Below are positions 19,306 through 29,252 of a stretch of DNA of 64,000 nt, piece after piece. Origin of the DNA: Colwellia sp. 1_MG-2023 (GTDB taxonomy: Bacteria > Pseudomonadota > Gammaproteobacteria > Enterobacterales > Alteromonadaceae). Every line of letters begins with the position of its first letter. Positions within the stretch are counted from its first letter, which is position 1. Under the pieces are notes generated by a model. The model saw only the letters and a program-made list of their open reading frames with translations. It was not told the origin of the DNA and made no database searches. The stretch covers positions 186,001-250,000 of the forward strand of contig NZ_JAUOPE010000004.1 in the NCBI RefSeq assembly GCF_030546755.1, written 5' to 3'. The translations under genes and the position numbers were made by a program.

Positions 19306-19935
19306 GTGAATAAATTACTTATCGCTATTGTTGCGGTTATATCAATAGCGACAGGTTTTTTGCTGTATCAAAAATCGTTTAACTTGGCGCAGCCTGAACA
19401 TTCTTTGTTTTATCAAACACCTCGTACGATTAAACCTTTTGCTATGGTTGATCATCAAGGCACTACGTTTGCCAACGAACAATTGATCGGTAAATGGTCA
19501 TGGGTATTTTTTGGTTATACTTCATGTCCTGATGTTTGTCCTACCACCCTACAAGAGTTAAATTTTGTTTATGATGAGCTAAAAGCGATCAATGAAAATG
19601 CGCAAGTATTGCTAGTTTCCGTTGATCCTCAGCGAGACACAGTAGAAAAGCTTGCTCAATATATCGCTTATTTTAATCAAGAATTTAAAGCGTTAACCGC
19701 GGATCATTCGGTATTATTTCCGTTCGCGAGGAATTTAGGTTTAATGTATGCGATAAGTGATGAAAAACGAGATGATAACTACTTAGTAGATCATAGTGCG
19801 TCTATCGTGTTGATTAACCCCGAAGGTAAAATTGCAGCAATTTTCAAACCTGAGCATGAACTAGGGCAATTACCGATTATCTCAGGGGATAATTTAGTCA
19901 GTGATTTTGCAAAAATTGTGAATTTATCTGAGTAA
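19306..19935 (+). CDS. SCO1/SenC copper chaperone
   Basis: A 209-residue thioredoxin-fold protein anchored by an N-terminal helix. It delivers copper or reduces the CuA cysteines. It carries FFGYTSCPDVCPTTLQEL with the CxxxC copper site, VSVDPQRDT, and the ligand His in YLVDHSASIVL. A GTG start is used, with AAGGA nine bases upstream. Last gene of the oxidase cluster; a terminator follows. Confidence 0.95.
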   Translation: MNKLLIAIVAVISIATGFLLYQKSFNLAQPEHSLFYQTPRTIKPFAMVDHQGTTFANEQLIGKWSWVFFGYTSCPDVCPTTLQELNFVYDELKAINENAQVLLVSVDPQRDTVEKLAQYIAYFNQEFKALTADHSVLFPFARNLGLMYAISDEKRDDNYLVDHSASIVLINPEGKIAAIFKPEHELGQLPIISGDNLVSDFAKIVNLSE

Positions 19936-19958
19936 TCTTTAAGAATAAAGTTATAAAA

Positions 19959-19983
19959 GAAAGGAGCGAATAGCTCCTTTTTT
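19959..19983 (+). terminator. Terminator at the end of the oxidase cluster
   Basis: An eight-base stem, AAAGGAGC / GCTCCTTT, with a short loop and a T6 run. It lies about 25 bp after the sco stop. Confidence 0.85.
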
Positions 19984-20017
19984 GATATGACGATTAATGT
20001 ATTTTGAATAGGCTTAG

Positions 20018-21073
20018 TTAAAGTGGGTACCACTGATTATCTTCTTTTAAAATAAACCAAGGTTTTGAATACCAATAATACCTACCGGGTTTACTTTTGC
20101 TTGGCGCTGTACAGTTTGCTCTTACGCGTCCCGTCGGTAATGGCGCGTTGAAAGTGATCATAAAGCTATTATCGGTTTGCCAATCAATGTTTTGTCGACC
20201 GATACCGGTAACATAACAATTTAATTGACGCTTATTAAAATCATCAACAATGACATTGAAGGTAGCAGATTCTAAGCTATTCACTGGATGAATTGTGTCG
20301 GCATTTTTGCCTGTTAAGGTAATAGAAAAAGGCAATGCGTGTAATTTGTCGCGTAAGGTGGCGAGTTTGTCATAAGGCTTTGATGCTGGAAAACGCGGAA
20401 CAGCGCTAAGATCTGTACCTAAGCCTACCGCACCACTTTGTTGTGAAAAGGCGATAAAATCATGTGACTTTATCCAATGTTGTATGGCTGGCGTATATTC
20501 ACCATATGGGTAAGCAAAATAGCGCCAACTTTGTCCGGTATTATCCTCAATTATTTTTTCAGCTTTGTTGAGTAACCTTCCTAAATGTTTAAGCCATTCT
20601 TCCTCGTTCAACCCTTCTGGAATACGCGCTAAAGAATCATGATTAAAACCATGATTAGCAATAATTACGCCCTCATCTGCCATTTTCTTTAATTGTTGCC
20701 ACGAAAGATATTGTGCTGATTTTTGGTTGATAATGCCGGGATTAATGAAAATAGTAAAAGGGTAGTTAAACTTATCGAGAATCGGTTTGCCATGTGTCAA
20801 AATATCTAAATAGGCATCATCGAAGGTGATCGCCACAGTTTTATCAGGAATCGGTTGTTGTTTTCTAGTGGAATTCATCAATTCTGATAAAGAAACAACA
20901 CGAAAACTATTATCGGCTAAATATTGCATATGTGCTTCAAATTGCAATGGCGAAATACTCGTACTGGCGGGACTGTCGTCACTAACATGGTGGTATTGTA
21001 AAATAACCGCGGCAACACTATTCATCGTAAAACTGAATAGAATAATTAACAGACTAAATTGAATGATTTTCAC
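20018..21073 (-). CDS. Exported polysaccharide deacetylase
   Basis: A 351-residue NodB-fold carbohydrate esterase with a signal peptide ending near NSVAA. The metal-dependent site shows TFDDAYLD (catalytic Asp and first ligand), NHGFNHDSL (the His-x3-His ligands) and YPYGEYTPA. The C-terminal part (about 240-351) is an extra beta-rich region with no named family that I recognise. The gene is convergent with sco and divergent from the MATE transporter gene. The target polysaccharide is unknown. Confidence 0.88.
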   Translation of the reverse strand: MKIIQFSLLIILFSFTMNSVAAVILQYHHVSDDSPASTSISPLQFEAHMQYLADNSFRVVSLSELMNSTRKQQPIPDKTVAITFDDAYLDILTHGKPILDKFNYPFTIFINPGIINQKSAQYLSWQQLKKMADEGVIIANHGFNHDSLARIPEGLNEEEWLKHLGRLLNKAEKIIEDNTGQSWRYFAYPYGEYTPAIQHWIKSHDFIAFSQQSGAVGLGTDLSAVPRFPASKPYDKLATLRDKLHALPFSITLTGKNADTIHPVNSLESATFNVIVDDFNKRQLNCYVTGIGRQNIDWQTDNSFMITFNAPLPTGRVRANCTAPSKSKPGRYYWYSKPWFILKEDNQWYPL

Positions 21074-21181
21074 GGGATTACCCTGTTTTTCGTAGTAAGA
21101 TACTCATGCTGCCAACCATAGCGCTTATTGACAAAAATATATAGTGTCATAGGCGTCATTAACTTCAAAAGTAGGTGAATA

Positions 21182-22516
21182 TTGTTTTTTGCAAATAAAG
21201 CGGATCATAAACAATTATTTGTTTTAGCTATCCCAATGATACTGTCTAATATCACAGTACCATTGTTAGGTTTGGTAGATACGGCGGTGATTGGGCATTT
21301 AGAACATGCTTATTTTCTAGGTGGAAGTACCGTAGGTGCTATGATCATAACCTGCATTACGTGGTTATGTGGCTTTTTACGTATGACAACCACAGGCCTA
21401 ACTGCCCAAGCATTCGGTCAACAGAACTCACCACAAAATTTATTAGTATTACTACGAGGTTTACTGGTTGCTTTGTTCATTGGCGGCTGTTTTATCTTAT
21501 TGCAAACGCCTTATATTGAAGGAGCGATTTATTTATCCGGCGGCTCAGAGCAGGTGCAGTTTTATGCTAAACAATACAGTGAAATTAGAATTTGGGGATT
21601 ACCTGCCGCGTTAGCTAACTTAGTACTCTTAGGTTGGTTATTGGGTAATCACAAAGCGAAAATGGTAATGTGGATCCTTATTTTTACCAATCTTGTTAAC
21701 CTTATTCTTGATGTCGTTTTTGTGCTTTGGCTTGATTGGCAAGTACAAGGTGTCGCTTATGCAACGTTAATTGCAGAATATGCCAGTGTTTTATTATCTT
21801 TTGGCTTAATTAGTCATCACTTTAAATCTGTCATCAAAGCATCTGTAAAGGATGTTAAGAGCAAACTGTTCAACAAATTAGCATTGACTAGTTATTTCAA
21901 ACTCAACCGAGACATTTTAATCCGCACGCTGTGTTTACAATCTTGCTTTGTTTTTATCACGTTCCAAGGGGCAAGGTTAGGGGATAATGTTGTAGCAGCG
22001 AATGCGATATTAATGAATTTCTTACTTTTTATCTCTTTCGGTTTAGACGGCATTGCTAACGCCGCAGAAGTGATGGTAGGTAAAGCGAAAGGGGAAAATA
22101 ACCTCAAAAAGTTACAGGTTGTTTTTAAAGTGAGTTTATTTTGGACCATCATTTTTGCTTTAGCATATAGCTTGTTTTTTATGATTTCAGGTGCTTATGT
22201 GATCCGTTTAATTTCAGACATCGAAGCAGTCGTTCTTTATGCCGACCAATATTTATTTTGGATTATGCTATTACCGCTTGCCGCCTGCTGGAGTTATCTT
22301 TTTGATGGTATTTATATTGGTTTAACGCAAGCAAAAGCAATGCGAAATAGTATGATTCTTTCTACCTTTGGTTGCTTCTTTCCATTGTGGTGGTTATTGC
22401 AAGATCTTGAAAATAATGGCTTATGGTTAGCCTTTATCTTTTTTATGATAGCTAGAGGAATCACGCTAGCGTGGCATTTTTATTATTTTAATCATCGTGT
22501 CTATCAAATTAAATAA
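21182..22516 (+). CDS. MATE-family efflux transporter, DinF type
   Basis: A 444-residue 12-helix multidrug/sodium antiporter of the DinF subgroup. The N-terminal PMILSNITVPLLGLVDTAVIGHL is diagnostic, as are GFLRMTTTGLTAQAFGQ and FGLDGIANAAEVMVG in the second half. The start is uncertain: the TTG at 21182 has AGGTGA only three bases before it. No ATG occurs before the first helix, and family members begin at about this point. No LexA box was seen, unlike E. coli dinF. Confidence 0.88.
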   Translation: MFFANKADHKQLFVLAIPMILSNITVPLLGLVDTAVIGHLEHAYFLGGSTVGAMIITCITWLCGFLRMTTTGLTAQAFGQQNSPQNLLVLLRGLLVALFIGGCFILLQTPYIEGAIYLSGGSEQVQFYAKQYSEIRIWGLPAALANLVLLGWLLGNHKAKMVMWILIFTNLVNLILDVVFVLWLDWQVQGVAYATLIAEYASVLLSFGLISHHFKSVIKASVKDVKSKLFNKLALTSYFKLNRDILIRTLCLQSCFVFITFQGARLGDNVVAANAILMNFLLFISFGLDGIANAAEVMVGKAKGENNLKKLQVVFKVSLFWTIIFALAYSLFFMISGAYVIRLISDIEAVVLYADQYLFWIMLLPLAACWSYLFDGIYIGLTQAKAMRNSMILSTFGCFFPLWWLLQDLENNGLWLAFIFFMIARGITLAWHFYYFNHRVYQIK

Positions 22517-22586
22517 ATTTAAGCTATATTTTACGCGGGATTTATTAGTGATTAACTATTCATTAAAGTTTAAAAAGGAATTAAAT

Positions 22587-22940
22587 ATGAAAAATAAATT
22601 CACCCCTCATAAAGTTTTGATAGTTACATGGTTTTTTATTCTCCAAATCACTGTTGGAAGCCAATCATTATTTGCCTCGGAAGAGACTGACGAAGAACTG
22701 CTTGCTAAAGCTCAAGCTCAAATGAACGCCGAAGTATTGTCCAAACCATTTCTTGCTGAAAGGCCTAAAGAAGTGGATGCTTATATAAAAAGCATGCTGG
22801 AGAAAAAAGTAAAGCCGCCTGAATATCAAGGAACATATTGGCGACCAGGTTATACGTGTAGAGACTTATTACGCTATAACTGGACGCAATATAGAAATTG
22901 TAAATATTACTATCGCTATCATGGGCGATATTATTATTAA
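22587..22940 (+). CDS. Exported small protein with Tyr-rich C-terminus
   Basis: A 117-residue protein with a signal peptide (LIVTWFFILQITVGSQSLFA) and a mature part of about 87 residues. It has an acidic/helical first half and a Tyr/Arg-rich tail (YRNCKYYYRYHGRYYY). I do not recognise the family. ATG 22587 with AAAAGGA upstream is preferred over the longer frame. It lies 39 bp before the TraT-like lipoprotein gene and may be co-expressed with it. Confidence 0.65.
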   Translation: MKNKFTPHKVLIVTWFFILQITVGSQSLFASEETDEELLAKAQAQMNAEVLSKPFLAERPKEVDAYIKSMLEKKVKPPEYQGTYWRPGYTCRDLLRYNWTQYRNCKYYYRYHGRYYY

Positions 22941-22979
22941 CGAAACAATAAAATTTAAAACAAAAAATAAGGAGTTAAA

Positions 22980-23726
22980 ATGATTAAAGTAAAGTCTCTC
23001 ATTAATGTTGTATTAGTTGGTACAGTATTAAGTATTCTAAGTGGTTGTTCTGCAGTTCATACGTCTATTGCTAAACGTGATTTAGATGTACAAACGAAAA
23101 TAAGCACATCAATATTTGTAGATCCTGTTGAACAAGAAAAACGTAAAATCTACTTAGAAGTTAGAAGTGGTGTTATGGAGTTTGATAGAAATTCTTTTCG
23201 TAATGCATTATCTCAACAGTTAGTTAATAGTGGTAATGGTTATACGTTAACTGATGATCCTAAAAAAGCGCAATATACTATGAGTGTTTTTGTGAGAAAT
23301 CTTGAAAAGACTACTCCTGATATGGCTGCGGCTGCTTTAGGTGCTGGATTTCAAGGGGTTGGTGCTGGTGCTGCGATTAGTTATGCTACAGGTGGTTCAT
23401 ATCGCAACGCAGTAGGAACAGGATTGTTAGTTGGAGCACTTTCAACAGCGGCTAATGCTTTTGTGCAAGATGTTATGTATCTTTTGGTAGCAGATATCCA
23501 AATAAAAGAGCGTGCGGGTAAAGGTGTTATTGTTCGTAAAGACTCTAAAATCAATACTAAAATTTCAGATGACGGTGCAACTACTCAAACTTATTCTGAA
23601 GCAACAACACAAAAAGAATACCGTACACGTGTAGTAACTACGGCTAATAAAGCTAATTTAGAATTAATGGAAGCACAACCATTAATGTTTGAGAAAACAG
23701 CCTATGCAATGGCGTCTTTCTTTTAA
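22980..23726 (+). CDS. TraT-like outer-membrane lipoprotein
   Basis: A 248-residue lipoprotein with lipobox LSGCSA and the TraT signature region AVHTSIAKRDLDVQTKIS plus IFVDPV. A Gly/Ala-rich central membrane-active stretch (about 115-160) and the C-terminal FEKTAYAMASFF follow. Plasmid TraT gives surface exclusion and serum resistance. Chromosomal copies in marine bacteria have no proven role. No conjugation genes lie nearby, so an envelope role is more likely here. A terminator follows. Confidence 0.85.
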   Translation: MIKVKSLINVVLVGTVLSILSGCSAVHTSIAKRDLDVQTKISTSIFVDPVEQEKRKIYLEVRSGVMEFDRNSFRNALSQQLVNSGNGYTLTDDPKKAQYTMSVFVRNLEKTTPDMAAAALGAGFQGVGAGAAISYATGGSYRNAVGTGLLVGALSTAANAFVQDVMYLLVADIQIKERAGKGVIVRKDSKINTKISDDGATTQTYSEATTQKEYRTRVVTTANKANLELMEAQPLMFEKTAYAMASFF

Positions 23727-23741
23727 TAAATAATAGGTATT

Positions 23742-23783
23742 AAAAAATCCTCGCCAGTATTAACACTGACGAGGATTTTTTTT
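23742..23783. terminator. Bidirectional terminator between traT-like gene and nfuA
   Basis: A long inverted repeat, AATCCTCGCCAGT / ACTGACGAGGATT with one mismatch, is flanked by A6 and T8. It serves both convergent genes. Confidence 0.9.
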
Positions 23784-23792
23784 AATGACACT

Positions 23793-24371
23793 TTAATAAT
23801 ATGAATGTTCACCACGTTCGTGTTCAGTCATATCTTTAACACCTTTAATTTCATCACACATCATTTCAATAAGTTGTTTTTCGATTCCATCTTTTACCGT
23901 TACATCAATTTGACTACAACCATTACAGCCGCCACCAAATTGTAGAACCGCGTAACCGTCATCGGTAATTTCCATCAAGGTACATTCACCGCCGTGACCA
24001 GCTAATTGAGGGTTTACTTCCGCTTTTAAAAAGTAATCAACACGTTCAAATAATGGAGCATCATCAGCTACTTTACGCAATTTTGCGTTGGGTGCTTTTA
24101 GAGTTAACTGAGAGCCCATTTGGTCAGTAGTAAAATCGATTTCTGCATCTTCTAAAAATGCTTTGCTGTCTGCGTCTACATAAGCTGAAAAATGTTCAAA
24201 AGGAATTTCGATATCTTCAGGTTCAACAGCATCTGCTGGGCAATATGACACACCACATTCGGCACTTGCAGTTCCTGGATTGACAACAAATACACGAATA
24301 CTTGTGCCTTCGGCTTGTTGGGATAACAGCTTTTGAAAATGTTCTTGGGCTGTTTCTGAAATTGTGATCAT
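23793..24371 (-). CDS. nfuA: Fe/S biogenesis protein NfuA
   Basis: A 192-residue carrier that binds a 4Fe-4S cluster and passes it to apo-proteins. An N-terminal A-type (IscA-like) domain (about 1-95) is followed by the Nfu domain with the CxxC pair in [13 protein letters not shown]. Length and order equal E. coli NfuA. It is adjacent to comF and bioH across the intervening peptidase gene; nfuA-comF-bioH clustering is typical of gammaproteobacteria. Confidence 0.96.
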   Translation of the reverse strand: MITISETAQEHFQKLLSQQAEGTSIRVFVVNPGTASAECGVSYCPADAVEPEDIEIPFEHFSAYVDADSKAFLEDAEIDFTTDQMGSQLTLKAPNAKLRKVADDAPLFERVDYFLKAEVNPQLAGHGGECTLMEITDDGYAVLQFGGGCNGCSQIDVTVKDGIEKQLIEMMCDEIKGVKDMTEHERGEHSYY

Positions 24372-24662
24372 AATGCGTTTCGCTCTAAACTTTTCAAAAA
24401 TAAGAATAAGATTTTTGTGATACCTGACTAAATTAGTCAGGTATGTTTATTTTACTCTGCTACGTTAAGTTTCGCTAGTGATCATTTATGCTGCGGTTTA
24501 TTTTTTATGAAAAAGAGTCTTTTTGTTGAAAAACGAGATAAAAAAGAGATAAATCGACAAGAATATAAGGGAGAATTACTGGCTGCCTATCTAAGAGTTT
24601 GTTATTTTGTTGCAATGAAACTCGTTTGGTTTAACTCAAGCAATAAGCTAGGAATCTCAAAA

Positions 24663-27206
24663 ATGCATTTTCGTTTACTAATAATAACCTTATTATTAAG
24701 TTTGTTTAGCAAGTCTTTATTCGCTGCGGCGATTGAAAAATATTTACCAGAAAATCACAGCTACGATCAATCTATTATCAAGCCTGAAGCGGTGCTAGGT
24801 TTTGGATTAGGTGAACGACATATTCGTCATGACCAACTTGTGCAATACATGGAAGCGTTATCTAATGCTTCAAATAAAGTGGTCTTGACTGACATTGGTC
24901 GCACAACAGAAATGCGTAAACAAGTGTTATTAACACTTTCTCACCCTGACAATATTGCAAAATTACCTGAATTATTAGCTCGCCAAGATGTGGGTAAGCA
25001 GCCAGAAGATCCATTAGTGGTTTGGCTTGGGTATTCAGTGCATGGTGATGAAATCACTGGCAGTAACGCAGCGCTCGTTATTGCGTATCATTTAGCGGCC
25101 AGCCAAGAAGAGTCGGTAGCTAATATTCTTAAGAACACAGTGATTGTTTTAGAGCCAAGCATCAATCCTGATGGTATGGACCGTTTTGTTAATTGGGTAA
25201 ATACTTATCGTGGCACAACCGCAAACCCTGATCCTAATCATATTGAACACCATCAACAATGGCGCACAGGTCGAACAAACCACTTTGGTTTTGATTTAAA
25301 TCGTGATTGGTTATTACTTTCTCAAAAAGAGAGTCGCAATAGAATTAGGTATTTTCACCAATATCAACCGCATGTCTTAGGTGATTTTCATGAGATGGGC
25401 GCGAATAGTAGTTATTTTTTCCAACCCGGTATTCCAAGTAGAACGCATCCGTTAACGCCGAAGAAAACCACGGAATTAACCCAATTACTCGCTACATTTC
25501 ATGCCAAAGCGTTAGACAAAGAAGATCGTTTATATTACAGCCAAGAAAGTTTTGACGATTTTTATTATGGTAAAGGTTCAACTTATCCTGACATTAATGG
25601 CGGTATCGGAATTTTATTCGAACAAGCCAGTAGTCGTGGCTTTCAACAAGACAGTATTAACGGTTTATTGACCTTCGAATATGGCATTAAAAATCATGTG
25701 TTAACATCGCTTTCCACCATTCAAGGTGCGTTTGAAAATAGCGATAAATTTAAAAATTATCGTAAAAGCTTTCATGAAGAATCAGAGCAACTGATCAAAA
25801 AAGACAAATTCAGTGGTTATTTAATCACTGAAGCGAAAGATAGCTATCGTTTAAATGTATTTTTAGAAAAGCTCATTGCGCATCAAATCAATGTAATGCC
25901 TTTAACCGAAGATTTTCGCTATGACGGAAAACTTTATAAAAAAGACCAGAGTTTTTATGTACCACTTGAGCAAAAACAATATCGCGTGATCCAAGCATTA
26001 TTCAATCAAGGAACTGATTTTAAAGATAATACTTTTTATGATGTTTCTGGGTGGACAATGCCATTAGCCATGGATATTAATTTTTTAAAAGTAGGCCGTA
26101 CTTGGGGATTAAGGCTTGCTAAAGAAGCATGGCAACCTGCTGAAAAAATTGCAATATCTATTGATAAAAATGCCTACGCTTATGCATTTGAATGGCATCA
26201 CTTCTTGGCACCTAAGCTGTTAAATCAATTGTTAGCAAATGGCATCAATGCCAAAGTAGCGACGAAGACCTTTTCTTCAGTGATTGCTGGTAAAACGAAA
26301 AATTTTGCCACGGGTACTATTGTCATTCCTGCCGGTACTCAAACAACTAGCCAATGGCGCGATTTGTTAGAACGAGCGGCGAATGAAACTTCATTACCAA
26401 TATTTAACATAGACACAGGCTTAACCATTAATGGTGTTGATGTTGGCTCAGGTTCAATAAAACCAGTAAACCCTGTCAAAGTTTTGCTCATTGGCGGTAA
26501 AGGTAGTTCACAATATGAAGCCGCTGAAATTCTTTATTACCTTGATGATATTTTAAATATTCCAGTGACTATCGTTGAAAGAAGCCGTTTATCTCGCGTT
26601 GATTTAGCACCATACAGCCATATTATTATGGTAGATGGTAACTATGGAGATATGGATAAAAATGTTACTAGCAATATTCAGTCTTGGGTTAAAAAGGGCG
26701 GGGTTATTTTCGGGCAAAAACGCGCGGCACAATGGTTATCTACAGTAGAATTGTTAAAGGCTGATTTTGTTGAAAAAGGCCACATTAATGATTTATTCGA
26801 TACTGAAGAGCTGACCTATCAAGATAAAGAAAAATTATCAGCAAGAAAACGTATTGCTGGTGCTATTTTTGACACTAAACTTGATACTAGCCATCCGTTA
26901 GCTTATGGCTTTACTGATTCACAATTACCGTTATTTAGAAACAGTACCATCATTATGGAATCGGTTGAAACGCCTTTTATCACTGTTGCTGAATATACGC
27001 GAAGTCCATTAATGAGTGGTTATACCGATCAAAATTTAATTAATAAAATAGCGAGTAGCCCGGCAATTGTTGCACATAACCAAGGTAGAGGTCGTGTTAT
27101 CGCAACGTCAGATGTCTTTGCTTTTAGAGGCTATTGGTTAGGAAGTGCCAAAGTGTTAGCGAATAGTTTATTTTTTGCCAAAGCGTTTAGTGCTTCAACG
27201 AAATAA
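24663..27206 (+). CDS. Exported M14-family zinc carboxypeptidase
   Basis: An 847-residue secreted metallopeptidase. A signal peptide (IITLLLSLFSKSLFAAA) is followed by an M14 domain. The zinc ligands are in VHGDEITGSN, with FDLNRDWLL and the later HEMGANSS. The C-terminal part (about residues 610-847) carries VKVLLIGGKGSSQYEAAEI, a glutamine-amidotransferase-like fold seen in this subfamily. I use ATG 24663 with TAGGAA upstream. The frame is open back to 24507, but an N-terminal extension would bury the signal peptide. It sits between nfuA and comF, where those genes are often adjacent, so it may be a later insertion. Confidence 0.88.
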   Translation: MHFRLLIITLLLSLFSKSLFAAAIEKYLPENHSYDQSIIKPEAVLGFGLGERHIRHDQLVQYMEALSNASNKVVLTDIGRTTEMRKQVLLTLSHPDNIAKLPELLARQDVGKQPEDPLVVWLGYSVHGDEITGSNAALVIAYHLAASQEESVANILKNTVIVLEPSINPDGMDRFVNWVNTYRGTTANPDPNHIEHHQQWRTGRTNHFGFDLNRDWLLLSQKESRNRIRYFHQYQPHVLGDFHEMGANSSYFFQPGIPSRTHPLTPKKTTELTQLLATFHAKALDKEDRLYYSQESFDDFYYGKGSTYPDINGGIGILFEQASSRGFQQDSINGLLTFEYGIKNHVLTSLSTIQGAFENSDKFKNYRKSFHEESEQLIKKDKFSGYLITEAKDSYRLNVFLEKLIAHQINVMPLTEDFRYDGKLYKKDQSFYVPLEQKQYRVIQALFNQGTDFKDNTFYDVSGWTMPLAMDINFLKVGRTWGLRLAKEAWQPAEKIAISIDKNAYAYAFEWHHFLAPKLLNQLLANGINAKVATKTFSSVIAGKTKNFATGTIVIPAGTQTTSQWRDLLERAANETSLPIFNIDTGLTINGVDVGSGSIKPVNPVKVLLIGGKGSSQYEAAEILYYLDDILNIPVTIVERSRLSRVDLAPYSHIIMVDGNYGDMDKNVTSNIQSWVKKGGVIFGQKRAAQWLSTVELLKADFVEKGHINDLFDTEELTYQDKEKLSARKRIAGAIFDTKLDTSHPLAYGFTDSQLPLFRNSTIIMESVETPFITVAEYTRSPLMSGYTDQNLINKIASSPAIVAHNQGRGRVIATSDVFAFRGYWLGSAKVLANSLFFAKAFSASTK

Positions 27207-27237
27207 CTATAAACACAGTCGAAAATAGTAAATCTAT

Positions 27238-27984
27238 TTATTTGGGGAGTGTAAATGCAACCGTTAATACGGTAATGTGTTTTACTCCCTTTAATTTCAG
27301 TAGTTTACATAATGCGTTTACTGTACTTCCTGTGGTGATCACATCATCTATTAAAATGATATTGCTTGGGAAAGTGTCTACCTCTTCTGAAATATCAAAG
27401 GCATTTTTTAATAATTTCCTTCGTAACTTACCACTTTGGCCTACTTGGCTTTCACTATAACTACTTCTTACTAACGCCGAATCTAAATAAGGTAATTTAG
27501 TTCGTTTGTTAAAAGCTGAAGCGATTAAATGCGCTTGATTAAACCCCCGCTGCTGCCATTTGTTCAGATGAATTGGCACTGAAAGTATTCCGCAATCATT
27601 ATTTTCAAAATACTGCTCTCGCAATAGCTCGGTTAATAAAAAGGCGAAAAGATCTGCTAATTCAAAACGTTGTTGATATTTAAATTGCTTTAACCAATGA
27701 TTAAAGGGTTCGGCATAGGGGGCAAGACAAAGTAATTGGTCGAAAGTCCGGTTAGGAAATAATTTATCGATGGCTGGCCAATTCAATAAGTTATGACCAA
27801 GGTGTTGATAAGTAAATAAGGGTAAATCAGCGTAGCAATGATGGCATAACAAAGGATGGATCAACTTGGCACCCTTACATAATTCACATTCACCCAATGC
27901 GTAGCGAGTGAGTTTTAAAAACTCAACTAAGTAATCATGTAGGTGCGAGAATAATTGTGTAGCAACCTTGTTATCCAATTCCAT
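27238..27984 (-). CDS. comF: ComF family phosphoribosyltransferase-like protein
   Basis: A 248-residue ComF/GntX homologue used in DNA uptake or use of DNA as nutrient. An N-terminal four-Cys zinc motif (CELCKGAKL, CHHCYADL) precedes a phosphoribosyltransferase domain with the PRPP loop IILIDDVITTGST. It is divergent from bioH, the conserved arrangement in gammaproteobacteria. Confidence 0.93.
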   Translation of the reverse strand: MELDNKVATQLFSHLHDYLVEFLKLTRYALGECELCKGAKLIHPLLCHHCYADLPLFTYQHLGHNLLNWPAIDKLFPNRTFDQLLCLAPYAEPFNHWLKQFKYQQRFELADLFAFLLTELLREQYFENNDCGILSVPIHLNKWQQRGFNQAHLIASAFNKRTKLPYLDSALVRSSYSESQVGQSGKLRRKLLKNAFDISEEVDTFPSNIILIDDVITTGSTVNALCKLLKLKGVKHITVLTVAFTLPK

Positions 27985-28035
27985 TTGTTTATCACTTTCT
28001 ATACACTGACGCTTTTTAAATTATCTTCAATAAGT

Positions 28036-28824
28036 ATGGCAACAATGTTGAAATTTACGAATAGTGGCGCTGGATTACCGTTAGTGTTTATACATGGCTG
28101 GGGGTTGAACTCTGGCGTTTGGCAACCAAGTGTTAAGTTGCTTGAACAATCATTTCGAGTCATTACTGTTGATCTACCCGGTTTTGGAACCAATGTTGAT
28201 CATCAAATATCGCCATATACGATAACTAATATTGCTAAACATATTGCAGATATTATTGACGAACCCGCAATTGTGATTGGCTGGTCTTTAGGTGGCATAA
28301 TTGCCACGGAACTTGCTTGTCAATTTCCCAAAAAAGTCATCGGTCTCGTTACTGTTGCGAGTACACCATGTTTTGTTGAGCAAGAAAATTGGCCGGGTAT
28401 CAAGCCAGAAGTTTTAACTTTATTTCATCGCCAGCTTGAAGAAGATACTCAAAAAACTATCAATAATTTTTTGAAGATACAAGCCATGGGCAGTCCTCAT
28501 TTACGTAACGATATAAAGCAGTTACGTGAATTGATTATGCAATATCCTATGCCGAATAAAACCACTTTAGATTTATCGTTACGCTTTTTAGAAGAAGAAG
28601 ATCAACGCCAACAACTTAAACACATCACTCAACCATTTTTACGTATTTATGGCAAACTTGATGGTTTAGTACCTAAAGCCGTCATTGAAAAAGTAACATT
28701 GCTTGCGCCTGCAAGTGATGTCGTTATTTTTGAAAAAGCTTCTCACGCCCTTTTTATCAGTGAACTTGAGCATTTTGTTGATACGCTTTCTTCGTGGCTT
28801 AAACACCGAATTTTATCTGAATAG
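28036..28824 (+). CDS. bioH: Pimeloyl-ACP methyl ester carboxylesterase BioH
   Basis: A 262-residue alpha/beta hydrolase that releases pimeloyl-ACP for biotin synthesis. It shows LVFIHGWGLNSGVW (oxyanion region), the nucleophile in IGWSLGGIIA, Asp in YGKLDGLVP and His in KASHALFIS. The frame is open upstream to 27955 but would overlap comF. ATG 28036 (MATMLKF) gives normal BioH length, although the ribosome-binding site is weak. Confidence 0.92.
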   Translation: MATMLKFTNSGAGLPLVFIHGWGLNSGVWQPSVKLLEQSFRVITVDLPGFGTNVDHQISPYTITNIAKHIADIIDEPAIVIGWSLGGIIATELACQFPKKVIGLVTVASTPCFVEQENWPGIKPEVLTLFHRQLEEDTQKTINNFLKIQAMGSPHLRNDIKQLRELIMQYPMPNKTTLDLSLRFLEEEDQRQQLKHITQPFLRIYGKLDGLVPKAVIEKVTLLAPASDVVIFEKASHALFISELEHFVDTLSSWLKHRILSE

Positions 28825-28961
28825 TCAGTTGGCAAAAACTTTACATTTGTACCGATTTGGTTAATAATTAAACACATTGATTTGCACTAAATATCCGTTG
28901 TAGCAATAAGTAATCAAAGAGCATTGCTCATCACTTATTAAAGATATTAAGGGGAAATATT

Positions 28962-29249
28962 ATGAACATTCAATCTGCATTTAATTCTGGTGTCGAAGGT
29001 TTTCAAAAAGCCACTGAATCAGCGACTCAAGCGGCAAGTGATATAGCGCATATTGCCCATGATCATGCGGCAGAATTTCATGTCGATGATAATGATGTAA
29101 CGGATGAAAAAAGCGCTTCAGACGATACGCCAAATTTGAATCAATCTCTCGTTGAATTGAAAGTTGCAGAACATCAAGCAAAAGCATCTGCACATGTTAT
29201 TAAAACAGCCGATGAAGCATTAGGCACATTACTGGATGTCAGTATTTAA
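28962..29249 (+). CDS. Small flagellar-rod-like protein
   Basis: A 95-residue protein. Its first helix (MNIQSAFNSGVEGFQKATE) and last helix (KVAEHQAKASAHVIKTADEALGTLLD, read here in parts) resemble the N- and C-terminal coiled-coil ends of flagellar rod/hook proteins, which end in similar VIKTADE-LGTLL motifs. The middle is acidic and low in complexity. No other flagellar gene is nearby. It is followed after 3 bp by a protease-like gene, so the pair is an operon. The resemblance is by eye and the function is unknown. Confidence 0.65.
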   Translation: MNIQSAFNSGVEGFQKATESATQAASDIAHIAHDHAAEFHVDDNDVTDEKSASDDTPNLNQSLVELKVAEHQAKASAHVIKTADEALGTLLDVSI

Positions 29250-29252
29250 ACG

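Noticed and set aside
24507-24662. Longer N-terminus for the M14 peptidase
   Set aside because: It would place a charged 52-residue stretch before a clear signal peptide; the internal ATG with a ribosome-binding site is better.
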